Source: a bacterium (GTDB taxonomy: Bacteria > Ratteibacteria > UBA8468 > B48-G9 > JAFGKM01). Taken from it: DNA of 40,592 nt. The position numbers and the translations under genes are program-made. The stretch is from NCBI GenBank assembly GCA_023230585.1, contig JALNXB010000010.1, positions 1-40,592 on the forward strand, in the 5' to 3' direction. How positions within the stretch are numbered: the stretch's first letter is position 1; each line of letters opens with the position of its first letter. Below the pieces are notes generated by a model, which was given only the letters and a program-made list of their open reading frames with translations, did no database searches and was not told the DNA's origin. This document shows, one piece after another, positions 9,263 to 17,262 of the stretch.

Positions 9263-9418
9263 ACAAAAAAGTATTTGGTGTTATTTACTTTCTCTGCTAT
9301 CCCCTCATTCCGCCTTTATTTTTTTATAATTTGAGATAACCTCTAAAATATGGTAACCTATCTATTACTTTGTATATTTTAACCTCCGGCTTTTTTTCTT
9401 CTTTTAAAAAAAACAAAT

Positions 9419-10792
9419 ATGGACCTGAGATACCGCATAAACAAAACAAGATGCTTTTTGACACGCTCTCCAAGAATAGTTGAAGAGATGAACGAGTTTC
9501 ACCGTAAAAATAACCAAGACAAACTCATCAAAGCGGCTATTACAAATTCTATCAATAACTCTATCTCTATTACAGGCAACGTATCTTCACTTTTTCTTCT
9601 TACCTTGGGTGCTACCCCTTTTCATATAGGGGTTATGGCTACATTAAACCAGTCTTTCCCTTTTGTGAAACTGCTGGGGTTAAGACTCCTGCCCTTAATG
9701 GGTAGAGCACGCCTATGTTCATGGGGACGACTTCTTGCTGTCTTTCCATTACTTGGGCTTGCCTTTATTGCTGCCAACAACACCCCAAGTGTTCAGATGG
9801 TCTTTCTTGGAATATTCTTTTATGCTTTAAGAGGTTTTTTTGTTACTTGCGGAAATACCAGTTGGCAACCGCTTGTACAAGATAGCATATTAGAAAAAGA
9901 TACAGGTGTTTTCCTTGCTCGTATGCGTATAAAATTGAGATTGGTTGATGTGGTTTTCCCAATAGCTTTAGGCTTATTCCTTGGGAAAAACCCTTCTATA
10001 TTACGTTTTACGCCTATGTTTTGTCTTGCTGCCATTGTTGCTCTCACTGGCTCTTACTTTTTTGCTTGTTTAGTAGAAACTCCCTTAAAAAATGACGGCA
10101 AACCATTATTTAATAGAATTATTAGTGTTTTACGAAGAAAACCATTACAAAGATACGGGTTGTACACAGCTTCACATCTTTTTGTGTCAAACGCTTCTAT
10201 ACCTTTATGGGTAGTTTTTTTGAAAAGTTGTAAAATGCCTGCAAGCCAAATAGTTTGGTTAGGCACAGTTAGTGCGCTTGGTAGTATATTTGGAATAGGT
10301 AGATGGGGCTACGAATCAGACAAAAGAGGTAGTAAATGGGTTATAACCGTTGCGATGTTACCTTTGACAGGGTTGGGCTTATTATGGCTTTTTGTTCCTT
10401 CTGGAGGTAACTCCCTGTTTGCGTGGGCTTTCTTTCTCTACATAGTGCACGGATTCCTTAACGGAGGGCTTGCGCTTGCCAAAACAAGGGCTATGGTGCA
10501 AGCAGTCCCAGCCGATTCTCAAGCAGAAGGTTTTGCAATGGCTTTCTATTTTGAAGCAATAGGTGGTGCTGCAGGAGGTTTTTTAGGTGGTTTCGCTTAC
10601 AGTAAATTAGTACAATATAATGGAACCCTATTAGGGTTAGACCCAAAACAATTTTACCTTGCTGCAATACAATTTTTACGTTTACCTGTTTGGCTCCTAT
10701 CAAGAAATCTTAGAGATAGGTTTTCTGGCGGTAGCAAACTTACCAACTCTGATATGCCAGTTAACCTTGAAACTTCAAACACAAGTTCTTAA
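9419..10792 (+). CDS. Major facilitator superfamily transporter
   Basis: A 457-residue membrane protein with about a dozen hydrophobic helices, in the usual MFS length range. The first ~45 residues are hydrophilic. Membrane segments start around SISITGNVSSLFLLTLGATP, and a basic loop separates the two halves (VLRRKPLQRYG, about residue 240). No substrate motif is recognised. No good ribosome-binding site precedes the ATG at 9419; an internal ATG at about 9488 (MNEFHRKNN) is an alternative start. The 3' end overlaps the convergent aminotransferase gene by 4 bp. The pair could export or import a substrate made or used by that enzyme, but this rests on position only. Confidence 0.78.
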   Translation: MDLRYRINKTRCFLTRSPRIVEEMNEFHRKNNQDKLIKAAITNSINNSISITGNVSSLFLLTLGATPFHIGVMATLNQSFPFVKLLGLRLLPLMGRARLCSWGRLLAVFPLLGLAFIAANNTPSVQMVFLGIFFYALRGFFVTCGNTSWQPLVQDSILEKDTGVFLARMRIKLRLVDVVFPIALGLFLGKNPSILRFTPMFCLAAIVALTGSYFFACLVETPLKNDGKPLFNRIISVLRRKPLQRYGLYTASHLFVSNASIPLWVVFLKSCKMPASQIVWLGTVSALGSIFGIGRWGYESDKRGSKWVITVAMLPLTGLGLLWLFVPSGGNSLFAWAFFLYIVHGFLNGGLALAKTRAMVQAVPADSQAEGFAMAFYFEAIGGAAGGFLGGFAYSKLVQYNGTLLGLDPKQFYLAAIQFLRLPVWLLSRNLRDRFSGGSKLTNSDMPVNLETSNTSS

Positions 10793-12018
10793 AACTTGCG
10801 ACCAGCAAGTGCTTGCAAAATTTTTTCTATCCTTTTAAGTGTTTCTTCAATATCTTTCTTCTTATGTGCGTAAGTTACATAAGGTACATTATATAAAGAA
10901 ACGCCGTTAGCATAACAGTTTTTAAAAAAATCTGCTCTAACATCGTTATCTTCAAAACTAAAAACAGGGCATACGGGAAAACCTTGTAGTTCAGCAGATA
11001 TACCATATTTTTTAAACAATCTGTTGACACCTTCCTGAAAGAGTGTACCTACCTCCCATAAATGGTCAATTACTCTATTTTTTTTATAAAATTTTATAGT
11101 AGCTTTAACTGCAGCCAAAGAAAGGGTTTCTCCTCCAAAAGTAGATGACACACTCACCTCGCGAGCCATATCCATCAAATCTTTTCTTCCCAGAAAAGCT
11201 GTTATTGGCATTCCGTTCGCCATACCTTTACCAAAGACTGCTAAATCAGGTATAAATCCAAAATACTGGTGCGCCCCGCCTATAGCCAATCTAAATCCGG
11301 TAACTATCTCGTCCATAACCATTAAAATACCGTATTTTTTAGTGAGTTTTCTTAACGCTGGTAGAAACTTTTTCCCTTTTTCCATTTCCGAATAGTTTGA
11401 AGCTATAACAACAGCTGCAATATCTTTTCCAAATGTCTCAAAGGCTTTTTCCCATGGAGCGATATCCCCCCAAGGTGAATAAGAATGTAAAGAAGCTGTC
11501 TGTACGGGAACTCCTTTGAGAGGTTGGGTATTGGCTATACCAATAGGCATAAAACCGCCAGTAGAAAGAGTGTTAAGCCAACCGTTATAACCACACTGTA
11601 TAATCTTGTTTCTGCCGGTTGCAGCTCTTGATATTTTTATGCAAGCTGCCACAGCCTCCCCGCCAGTTTTAAGGAACCTGACCTTTTCAGCAGAAGGTAT
11701 GTTTTCTGTAAGTATTTTTGCAACTTCACCTTCGAGAGGGTGGGGATGCCCAAATACAATACCGTCTTTCAACTGTTTTGATATAGCGTTATCTACACAA
11801 GAATTTGCATAACCAAGAGAAACAGGTCCTATACCGCTACGGTAATCTATATATTGGTTACCATCAACATCCCATACTTTACACCCTTTTCCTTTAACTA
11901 TCAACCCAGGTTCAATGTTTTCAAAGGAAGGTCTTTTTGAACCTGTTGAACTACCTGAAGCAAGATATTCAAGACTTTTGTTATACATCTTCCACGATTT
12001 AATACTATTTTGAGCCAT
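10789..12018 (-). CDS. Class III aminotransferase (glutamate-1-semialdehyde aminomutase-like)
   Basis: A PLP-dependent fold-type I enzyme of 409 residues. The PLP-binding Asp is in MDEIVTGFR (D236) and the Schiff-base Lys in VFGKGMANG (K264). The N-terminal RSGIGPVSLGYA and the TGGEAVAACIKISRAATG segment (about 118-135) are typical of the GSA-aminomutase/omega-aminotransferase group. The active-site text differs from true HemL, and no other tetrapyrrole genes are nearby. It is therefore more likely to act on an amino sugar or amino acid derivative. A GGAGGT-like site precedes the ATG. Convergent with the transporter gene. Confidence 0.85.
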   Translation of the reverse strand: MAQNSIKSWKMYNKSLEYLASGSSTGSKRPSFENIEPGLIVKGKGCKVWDVDGNQYIDYRSGIGPVSLGYANSCVDNAISKQLKDGIVFGHPHPLEGEVAKILTENIPSAEKVRFLKTGGEAVAACIKISRAATGRNKIIQCGYNGWLNTLSTGGFMPIGIANTQPLKGVPVQTASLHSYSPWGDIAPWEKAFETFGKDIAAVVIASNYSEMEKGKKFLPALRKLTKKYGILMVMDEIVTGFRLAIGGAHQYFGFIPDLAVFGKGMANGMPITAFLGRKDLMDMAREVSVSSTFGGETLSLAAVKATIKFYKKNRVIDHLWEVGTLFQEGVNRLFKKYGISAELQGFPVCPVFSFEDNDVRADFFKNCYANGVSLYNVPYVTYAHKKKDIEETLKRIEKILQALAGRKF

Positions 12019-12048
12019 TCTTACCTCCTTGTTTAATCTTATTTTGTT

Positions 12049-12069
12049 ATCCTGAACTGTTTTCAGGAT
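12049..12069. repeat. REP-like hairpin, CCTGA type
   Basis: ATCCTGAA, loop CTGTT, TTCAGGAT: a perfect 8-bp stem with a slightly altered loop. It lies just upstream of the aminotransferase start. Confidence 0.72.
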
Positions 12070-12115
12070 CTATAATGTGATCCGCGCCAGTAATGGGCAC
12101 AACGTAAAAAACGAG

Positions 12116-12136
12116 ATTCCGGATCAAGTCCGGAAT
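12116..12136. repeat. REP-like hairpin, CCGGA type
   Basis: A perfect 8-bp stem ATTCCGGA/TCCGGAAT with loop TCAAG (CTTGA on the other strand). It is in the reverse orientation, so the CGAG flank is on its left. Confidence 0.75.
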
Positions 12137-12221
12137 GACAATCTTTCCTTATTTGCCTCTCCTCTTGGGGGAGAGGATGCAAGGTGAGGGGGTCTTTTAT
12201 GTTTTTTGCTTTCTTTTCGTT

Positions 12222-12443
12222 AAAAAAGTATGTGTTTAGGAACGAATTACGAGGTGCTACTAACCTCAAGCAAGAATCGGGCTGTTAACAAAAGGTTCAG
12301 CCCTTTTGTTCTTATACTCTGAGCCTGTTAAACCCTTCGGAGATGTCTTCTATGCAGAAGGGTAAGTTCTCAGAGTGCCCGATTGTTGTGTAGAAGGTGT
12401 ATGCACCGTAGTACCAGAGTGAATAGACACCACATACTTTTTT
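12222..12443. mobile_element. MITE-like element with 13-bp perfect terminal inverted repeats
   Basis: 222 bp bounded by AAAAAAGTATGTG (12222-12234) and its exact reverse complement CACATACTTTTTT (12431-12443). It contains a predicted three-way-junction block (12271-12388) and the reversed left arm shared with the element at 16981. The right end stops 2 bp from the stop codon of the broken PIN toxin gene (12446-12448). It encodes no protein. No convincing target-site duplication is visible. Passive mobility is inferred from the repeat ends and copy number. Confidence 0.6.
12271..12388. repeat. Three-way-junction structured repeat, copy 1
   Basis: The outer stem pairs 12271-12282 (CAAGAATCGGGC) with 12377-12388 (GCCCGATTGTTG), 11 of 12 positions. 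Inside are hairpin 2, AACAAAAGG 12287-12295 with CCTTTTGTT 12302-12310, and hairpin 3, ACTCTGAG 12316-12323 with CTCAGAGT 12369-12376, extended by ACCCTTC 12332-12338 with GAAGGGT 12357-12363. Hairpin 3 closes directly against the outer stem. A second copy at 40432-40543 keeps both inner hairpins exactly. Confidence 0.65.
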
Positions 12444-12445
12444 GA

Positions 12446-12868
12446 TTACTTACTAAGAATTTGTATGAATTCAGAAGGGGTTAATATCAAACTATTGCGA
12501 AATTTTTTCAAAGGTAGCAAATGTTTCTTTCTCCAGAAACAATGTATTCCGCTCTACTTTCTAACGCACATTCCAATATCAAATTGTCCTTATTATTTTC
12601 TTTTATTATGTTAACAACTTTTCGGGGAGTAACTATTGTACCATTTTCTCTAATATCATTTGTAGCATATAAAATTTGCCAATTCTGCCAATTAAATTTT
12701 TTTCTTCAATACATCTGCGACTTCTGCAATTATATGTTCAGAAACCATTATTTCTATCATCCCTACTTTTGCTAAATATCTCACTTCTTCAGGTTTTCCA
12801 CCAAAAAGAATTGCTGAAATATAGACATTAGTATCAACAACTACTCGCGGATATTGAGAAAGTGTCAT
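12446..12868 (-). pseudogene. PIN-domain toxin, broken by two frameshifts
   Basis: The start ATG at 12868 overlaps the antitoxin stop (ATGA), the usual layout of a toxin-antitoxin operon. The first frame reads MTLSQYPRVVVDTNVYISAI and continues with the PIN acidic residue in VDTN, to a stop at 12692-12694 just after a run of seven A. In another frame the protein continues FNWQNWQILYATNDI... through NLILECALESRAEYIVSGER, the conserved second half of PIN toxins, until a stop at 12508-12510. A further shift gives LKKFRNSLILTPSEFIQILS, the family C-terminus, ending at 12446. As VapC-like ribonucleases need all acidic residues in one chain, the toxin is probably inactive unless the shifts are assembly errors or programmed. 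Confidence 0.72.
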
Positions 12869-13119
12869 CTATTTTGCTCAATCCTACATTCATCTACAAT
12901 TCTCTCAATATCTTGTTCTTCTTTTATATTCATACGTTCTGCCGACTCCTTACTCCATCTTCTCAACTCTTTCCATCTTCTTTCTGAAGCAATATACTGT
13001 TTCAAAGAACGCTTTAGTAACTCACTACGAGTAATTTTATTTTCTTTGGCAAGGTTGTTTATCAGTGAATAAAGTTCGGGAGATATCGACATACTTATAA
13101 CCATTCTATTTCTTGACAT
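12865..13119 (-). CDS. Ribbon-helix-helix antitoxin (CopG/RHH type)
   Basis: An 84-residue protein. The N-terminal MVISMSISPELYSLINNLAK, followed by ITRSELLKRSLKQYI, is a ribbon-helix-helix DNA-binding domain. The rest is highly charged and should form the toxin-binding tail. It would neutralise the PIN protein encoded immediately downstream and repress its own operon. An ideal AAAGGAG site lies 7 bases before the ATG, and a strong promoter with possible operator repeats lies upstream (13146-13181). The stop overlaps the toxin start. The antitoxin frame is intact although the toxin is broken. Confidence 0.85.
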   Translation of the reverse strand: MSRNRMVISMSISPELYSLINNLAKENKITRSELLKRSLKQYIASERRWKELRRWSKESAERMNIKEEQDIERIVDECRIEQNR

Positions 13120-13153
13120 TCTTCTTCTCCTTTGGTAATAGGTTTGTAATACC

Positions 13154-13181
13154 AGTATACCTTCAAATAGTCTTTTGTCAA
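13154..13181 (-). promoter_or_regulatory. Promoter and possible operator of the antitoxin operon
   Basis: On the minus strand, a perfect -35 TTGACA (13176-13181), 16-bp spacer, and -10 TATACT (13154-13159). The -10 box overlaps two tandem copies of GGTAT spaced 8 bp apart (13146-13161, minus strand), a spacing common for RHH operators. Autoregulation is inferred. Confidence 0.6.
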
Positions 13182-13220
13182 TTTTTTAGAAAGATAATCA
13201 ACCTCAAGGAGAATGCTTTG

Positions 13221-15035
13221 TTAAGCAGAACCTTTCTTCCCAAAGTATATTATTAATCTTGTAATAGCTGCTGGCGTAACACCAGAAATTCTACTTGCCT
13301 GCCCAAGAGTCATAGGTTTGAATTGAGACAGTTTTTCTTGTATTTCAAGAGATAACCCAGATATTTTAGTAAAATCGGTGGTCTCTGGTATTTTGATTTT
13401 TTCAAGATTCTTAAACTCTTTCATTTCCTGCAACATTCTTTCTATGTATGGCGCATACCTTGCTTCTATTTCTGCTTTTAAAAGCACTTCTTCTGAATAT
13501 TTGGTTTCAGGTAAAACATCTTTTATATATGTATCTGGTTTACGTAGCCATTCAAAAGCAGTTATTGTTTTATCGTTCTCAATTATTTTTTTTTCTTTAA
13601 GTTCATTTATCAAAGAAGATATTTTCTCTCTCTTATCCTCTGTTTTTTCCCATTTTTCTTTACTTACCAACCCAAGTTTATACCCTTTTTCTCTTAACCG
13701 AAACTCTGCGTTGTCCTCTCTAAGCATAAGCCGATACTCCACTCTCGAGGTAAACATACGGTAAGGTTCTAAAGTACCTCTGGTGGTAAGATCATCAAGT
13801 AGAACCCCTATATATCCGGTGGTTCTATCAAGCACAAATGGTGGTTCACCTTTAACTTTCAAAGAAGCGTTTATACCTGCCAAAAGCCCTTGCACTCCCG
13901 CTTCTTCATACCCTGTAGTTCCGTTTATCTGCCCTGCAAGAAATAGGTTTGAAATTCTTTTTGTTTCAGTTGTAGGCCAGATTTGGGTCGGCTCAATAAT
14001 ATCGTACTCAATACCATAACCATACTTTGTAATTGTAACATTCTCAAGTCCTTCTATGGTTCTTATAAATTGGTCTTGTATATCTCTGGGAAGCCCTGTA
14101 AATAATCCGTTAGGGTAATAAAAGGAATTTTCTCTGCTTTCTGGTTCAAGAAAAATATGGTGCCGGTTATGGTGAGGGAATTTCAATATTTTGTCTTCAA
14201 GTGTTGGGCAATATCTTGCACCAGCACCTTGTGAAACATCAGAAAACAATGGTGAACTATCAATATTGTCTTTTATAATCTTATGTGTGTTTTCGTTGGT
14301 ATAAGTAATAAAACAAGGCATCTGTTCAAAATTAGGTGGAAGTTTTGTAAGAGAAAAAGTTGTTGGAAACTCATCGCCATACTGAGGAATAAGTTTTTTG
14401 AAATCTATTGTTTTACCTTCAAGACGAGCACAGGTAGCTGTTTTGAACCTTAACATATTAAACCCAATGTTTTTTAGTTGCTCCGACAATTTTTGGCTTG
14501 ACTGTTCATCTTCAAGTCTGCCTGCCTTAAACCTCTCTAAACCAATATATATAATCCCATTCAAAAAAGTTCCAGAAGCAAGAACAACAGTTTTTCCAGT
14601 ATATACCACGCTACCCTCAACCTCTACTCCTTTAACTACCCTGTTCTCTATAATAATTGATGTTACTTCACCTTCTAAAATATTTATGCCTGATTGGTTA
14701 CTTAAAACCTGTTGCATATATAAAGGGTATTTTACGTTATCAACCTGAGCTCTCGATGACCAGACAGCATACCCTTTTGACCTGTTAAGTGTTCTAAATT
14801 GAACTGCACAAGCGTCAGTTGCTTTCCCCATCTCCCCACCGAGTGCATCAAGTTCTTTTACAAGTTGTCCCTTCCCTACCCCACCTACTGCAGGATTACA
14901 AGAAAGTTGACCTATCTTATCTTTTTTAAATGTTATCAGAAGAACCGACATCCCCATTTTTGCTACCGCAGAAGATGCTTCTATTCCTGCGTGCCCTCCC
15001 CCAACAACAATTACATCATAAATATTTTTGTCCAT
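13221..15035 (-). CDS. mnmG: tRNA uridine-5-carboxymethylaminomethyl modification enzyme, FAD subunit
   Basis: With MnmE it adds the carboxymethylaminomethyl group at wobble U34 of certain tRNAs, using FAD and a folate-derived carbon. The N-terminal dinucleotide motif VIVVGGGHAGIEAS is followed by LSCNPAVGGVGKG, a GLERFKAGRLEDEQ region and FKTATCARLEG, all typical. The usual C-terminal helical domain ends with PAAITRLIIYFGKKG. The protein is 604 residues from ATG 15035. An in-frame GTG at 15050 overlaps the predicted -10 box and is therefore rejected as the start. Divergent from cysS. Confidence 0.95.
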   Translation of the reverse strand: MDKNIYDVIVVGGGHAGIEASSAVAKMGMSVLLITFKKDKIGQLSCNPAVGGVGKGQLVKELDALGGEMGKATDACAVQFRTLNRSKGYAVWSSRAQVDNVKYPLYMQQVLSNQSGINILEGEVTSIIIENRVVKGVEVEGSVVYTGKTVVLASGTFLNGIIYIGLERFKAGRLEDEQSSQKLSEQLKNIGFNMLRFKTATCARLEGKTIDFKKLIPQYGDEFPTTFSLTKLPPNFEQMPCFITYTNENTHKIIKDNIDSSPLFSDVSQGAGARYCPTLEDKILKFPHHNRHHIFLEPESRENSFYYPNGLFTGLPRDIQDQFIRTIEGLENVTITKYGYGIEYDIIEPTQIWPTTETKRISNLFLAGQINGTTGYEEAGVQGLLAGINASLKVKGEPPFVLDRTTGYIGVLLDDLTTRGTLEPYRMFTSRVEYRLMLREDNAEFRLREKGYKLGLVSKEKWEKTEDKREKISSLINELKEKKIIENDKTITAFEWLRKPDTYIKDVLPETKYSEEVLLKAEIEARYAPYIERMLQEMKEFKNLEKIKIPETTDFTKISGLSLEIQEKLSQFKPMTLGQASRISGVTPAAITRLIIYFGKKGSA

Positions 15036-15041
15036 ATTAAG

Positions 15042-15071
15042 ATTATACACTTAAATAGGCTTTTTTTTGAA
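15042..15071 (-). promoter_or_regulatory. Predicted promoter of mnmG, possibly leaderless
   Basis: On the minus strand, a perfect TATAAT at 15042-15047 ends 6 bases before the mnmG ATG (15035). A weak -35 TTCAAA lies at 15066-15071 (18-bp spacer). Transcription would begin at or next to the start codon, and no Shine-Dalgarno sequence is present. Confidence 0.45.
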
Positions 15072-15142
15072 ATATGTTATGTATTCTTATTAGTTTTATG
15101 GTATCATTACATTAAAAAGAAACAATTGTTATGGAGAGATAT

Positions 15143-16528
15143 ATGTTAAGATTTTATAATACACTAAACAAGAAAAAAGAAGAGTTCAAACCTTTAGTAG
15201 AAGGTAAAGTTGGACTTTATACCTGCGGGCCAACAGTATATGATTTGGCTCATATTGGAAATTTTAGAGCGTACGTCTTTGAAGACCTACTACACAGGTA
15301 CCTGGAATATGTTGGATTTAAGGTTGTTCGGGTTATGAATATTACAGATGTTGACGATAAAACTATTGCTGGCTCTCTGAAAGAAGGTATAGACCTAAAA
15401 CAATATACCAACAGGTACCTTAAAGCTTTTGTTGAGGATATGGAGATTCTTAGACTTAAAAGCCCAGATTATCTACCAAGGGCAACAGAACATATAAAAG
15501 AGATGGAAGAGATTGTTAAAACTCTTCTGACCAAAGGGTACGCCTATGAAAAAGATGGAGATATATATTTTAGTATAAAGAAGTTTCCTACATACGGGCA
15601 ACTTGCAGGTGTAAACCTTGACGAAGTACGTTCAGGAGCAAGGGTGTCGGCAGATGAGTATTCAAAAGATGATGCAAGAGATTTTGCTTTATGGAAAAAA
15701 GAAGATGAAGGGGTGTTCTGGGACACTTCACTTGGAAGAGGACGCCCAGGTTGGCACCTTGAATGTTCTGCTATGAGTATGAAATATCTTGGCGAAAGTT
15801 TTGATATACATACAGGTGGAGAGGATAATATTTTTCCCCACCATGAAAACGAGATAGCTCAAAGTGAAGCTACAACTGGAAAAAAGTTTGTCAACTACTG
15901 GATGCATTGCGCTCATCTGTTGGTAAACAACGAAAAAATGTCTAAATCAAAAGGCAATTTTTACACCATCAGGGACCTTATCTCTAAAAATTTTAACCCT
16001 GTTGCTATTAGGTACCTACTGCTTTCTTCCCATTATAGAGACCCTCTCAATTTTACGGAAACATCTTTAAAACAATCTGAAAATACAGTTAGAAATTATA
16101 ATGCGTTTTACCAATCCTTAAGTTTTTGTAAAGGAGAGTTGAGCAATAAAACCATAAAACAAGATATACAGAAAGCAAGAGAAGAGTTCAAAAAGGCTCT
16201 TAATGATGACCTTAATATTTCAGCTGCAATGGGAGCAATATTTTTCTTTATAAAAAACTCCAATATATCTATATCTGCTGGAGAAATGGGTAAAGAAGAC
16301 GCAGAAGAAACAAAAAGGTTTCTTGAAGAGATTGATAGTGTGCTTGCAATTCTTGAAAAAGAAGAGATTGATATATCCGAAGAAGAGGCTCTCTTGATAC
16401 AACAAAGAGAAGTCGCAAGAAAAGAAAAAGATTTTAACAAAGCTGATAACATAAGGGATGCTCTGTTGCAAAAAGGAATCTTTCTTGAAGATACCCCTTA
16501 TGGAACAAGGTGGAGAATTGGTAAATAG
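15143..16528 (+). CDS. cysS: Cysteinyl-tRNA synthetase
   Basis: Charges tRNA-Cys. The 461 residues match the family. Seen in order: the zinc Cys and HIGH region in CGPTVYDLAHIGNFRAYVF, the zinc-site GWHLECSAMSMKYLG, HHENEIAQSEA, and the KMSKS loop in NNEKMSKSKGNF. The C-terminal helical part ends in a conserved KADNIRDALLQKGI. The start at 15143 is chosen because GGAGAG lies 5 bases upstream; the in-frame ATG at 15131 has no such site. The 3' end overlaps the start of the pseudopilin gene. Confidence 0.95.
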   Translation: MLRFYNTLNKKKEEFKPLVEGKVGLYTCGPTVYDLAHIGNFRAYVFEDLLHRYLEYVGFKVVRVMNITDVDDKTIAGSLKEGIDLKQYTNRYLKAFVEDMEILRLKSPDYLPRATEHIKEMEEIVKTLLTKGYAYEKDGDIYFSIKKFPTYGQLAGVNLDEVRSGARVSADEYSKDDARDFALWKKEDEGVFWDTSLGRGRPGWHLECSAMSMKYLGESFDIHTGGEDNIFPHHENEIAQSEATTGKKFVNYWMHCAHLLVNNEKMSKSKGNFYTIRDLISKNFNPVAIRYLLLSSHYRDPLNFTETSLKQSENTVRNYNAFYQSLSFCKGELSNKTIKQDIQKAREEFKKALNDDLNISAAMGAIFFFIKNSNISISAGEMGKEDAEETKRFLEEIDSVLAILEKEEIDISEEEALLIQQREVARKEKDFNKADNIRDALLQKGIFLEDTPYGTRWRIGK

Positions 16529-16973
16529 GAAGATTGATAAAACAGGTATAACAATGGTTGAGATACTTGTTGTTATTGCTATTATTGCTTTGATTACCGC
16601 TGCCGCTATACCTGTATATAATAAAGCACGAGTAAGAGCATTGATTGTTAGAACAAAAACAACAATAAATGCCATAGAAGCGGCTTTGTCTATGTACACA
16701 ACAGATTTTGGGGATTACCCTGCTTTTGATGGAACAGAGACCAAACTTTTAGTAGGGTTACTCCAAGGACCTGTTGATAGTAACCTATGGAAAGGACCCT
16801 ATATGAGGTTCAAAGAGAAAGACCTTGATGAGAACGGGAATATACTAGACGCTTGGAGTACTCCTCTATATTACAAATACCCGCAAGATGACAAAACAAA
16901 CGTACCGTACCTAATTATATCAGCAGGTATTGATAGAAAACTCCAAACGGAAGATGATATAGGGAATTGGTAA
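16518..16973 (+). CDS. Type II secretion / type IV pilin-like pseudopilin (GspG-like)
   Basis: About 151 residues. A prepilin leader ends KIDKTG, followed by ITMVEILVVIAIIALITAAA, the N-methylated hydrophobic helix with Glu at +5. This fits processing by prepilin peptidase after the Gly. The later part (FGDYPAF, GPYMRF, DAWSTPLYYKYP, ISAGIDR) matches the major pseudopilin GspG, including the calcium-loop region. The start is probably TTG 16518, with AGGTGG upstream and a 10-residue basic leader; ATG 16500 is the alternative. Either start lies inside cysS, so translation is likely coupled. No other secretion genes are nearby. The stop lies 7 bp before a terminal-inverted-repeat element. Confidence 0.82.
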   Translation: MVNRKIDKTGITMVEILVVIAIIALITAAAIPVYNKARVRALIVRTKTTINAIEAALSMYTTDFGDYPAFDGTETKLLVGLLQGPVDSNLWKGPYMRFKEKDLDENGNILDAWSTPLYYKYPQDDKTNVPYLIISAGIDRKLQTEDDIGNW

Positions 16974-17202
16974 AGGGGACAAAAAAGTATGTGGTGTCTA
17001 CTCACTCTGGTACTACGGTGCATACACCTTCTACCCAATGGGGATGTTTGGGGTAGTAAGTCCCCAAGGGGTTGCAGAGAGGTTAATGGGATGAGGTTTA
17101 TCCGCCGAAGCTTGTATTGTAGCGTAGGTGGAGGGGCAGTTGGCAACTTAACCAAAAACGAAAGTCGTAACGATAAAGGATGAGGTTGCCCCCTTATTTG
17201 TC

Positions 17203-17223
17203 ATTCCGGACTTGATCCGGAAT
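17203..17223. repeat. REP-like hairpin, CCGGA type
   Basis: A perfect 8-bp stem ATTCCGGA/TCCGGAAT with loop CTTGA, inside the composite element. It is the clearest copy of this type. Confidence 0.78.
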
Positions 17224-17262
17224 CTCGTTTTTACTACTCTATTTACGGGGGCTAGGTTAGAG

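Larger units (their letters stand above)
8864..9300. repeat. Composite intergenic repeat cluster downstream of gltX
   Basis: The 550-bp gap between gltX and the transporter gene holds no supported gene. It contains a degenerate left arm of the composite element (8864-8900), a CATTAGAAAGCGTTCC-type module (about 8949-8975), a CCCCCTCACC/GAGAGG palindromic module (9011-9052), one REP-like hairpin (9067-9087), a unique long hairpin (9121-9167), a CCCATTCC-bounded element (9195-9262) and a second degenerate element end at about 9266-9295. The last 110 bp before the next start are plain AT-rich sequence. Confidence 0.75.
12019..12445. repeat. Intergenic repeat cluster between aminotransferase and toxin-antitoxin genes
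   Basis: No gene is supported. From left to right it holds a CCTGA-type hairpin (12049-12069), a CCGGA-type hairpin (12116-12136), a GAGAGG/CCCCCTCACC module (about 12144-12196), and then a compact element with perfect terminal inverted repeats (12222-12443). An open frame on the minus strand here translates only repeat sequence. Confidence 0.75.

Noticed and set aside
10789..12018. Assignment of the aminotransferase as HemL of tetrapyrrole synthesis
   Set aside because: The active-site segments (MDEIVTGFRLAIGG, VFGKGMANG) fit class III aminotransferases generally, but differ from usual HemL wording, and no other heme or cobalamin genes are nearby.
12521..12775. 84-codon open frame on the plus strand
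   Set aside because: It overlaps the opposite strand of the broken PIN toxin, whose conserved motifs explain the sequence better.
7350..15142. T-box or other amino-acid-sensing leaders before gltX and cysS
   Set aside because: The leaders are short (about 40 bases for gltX) and I could not find the conserved T-box sequence AGGGTGG or a terminator/antiterminator pair.
16220..16699. 159-codon open frame on the minus strand
   Set aside because: Antisense to the 3' end of cysS and the start of the pseudopilin gene, both of which carry clear family motifs.
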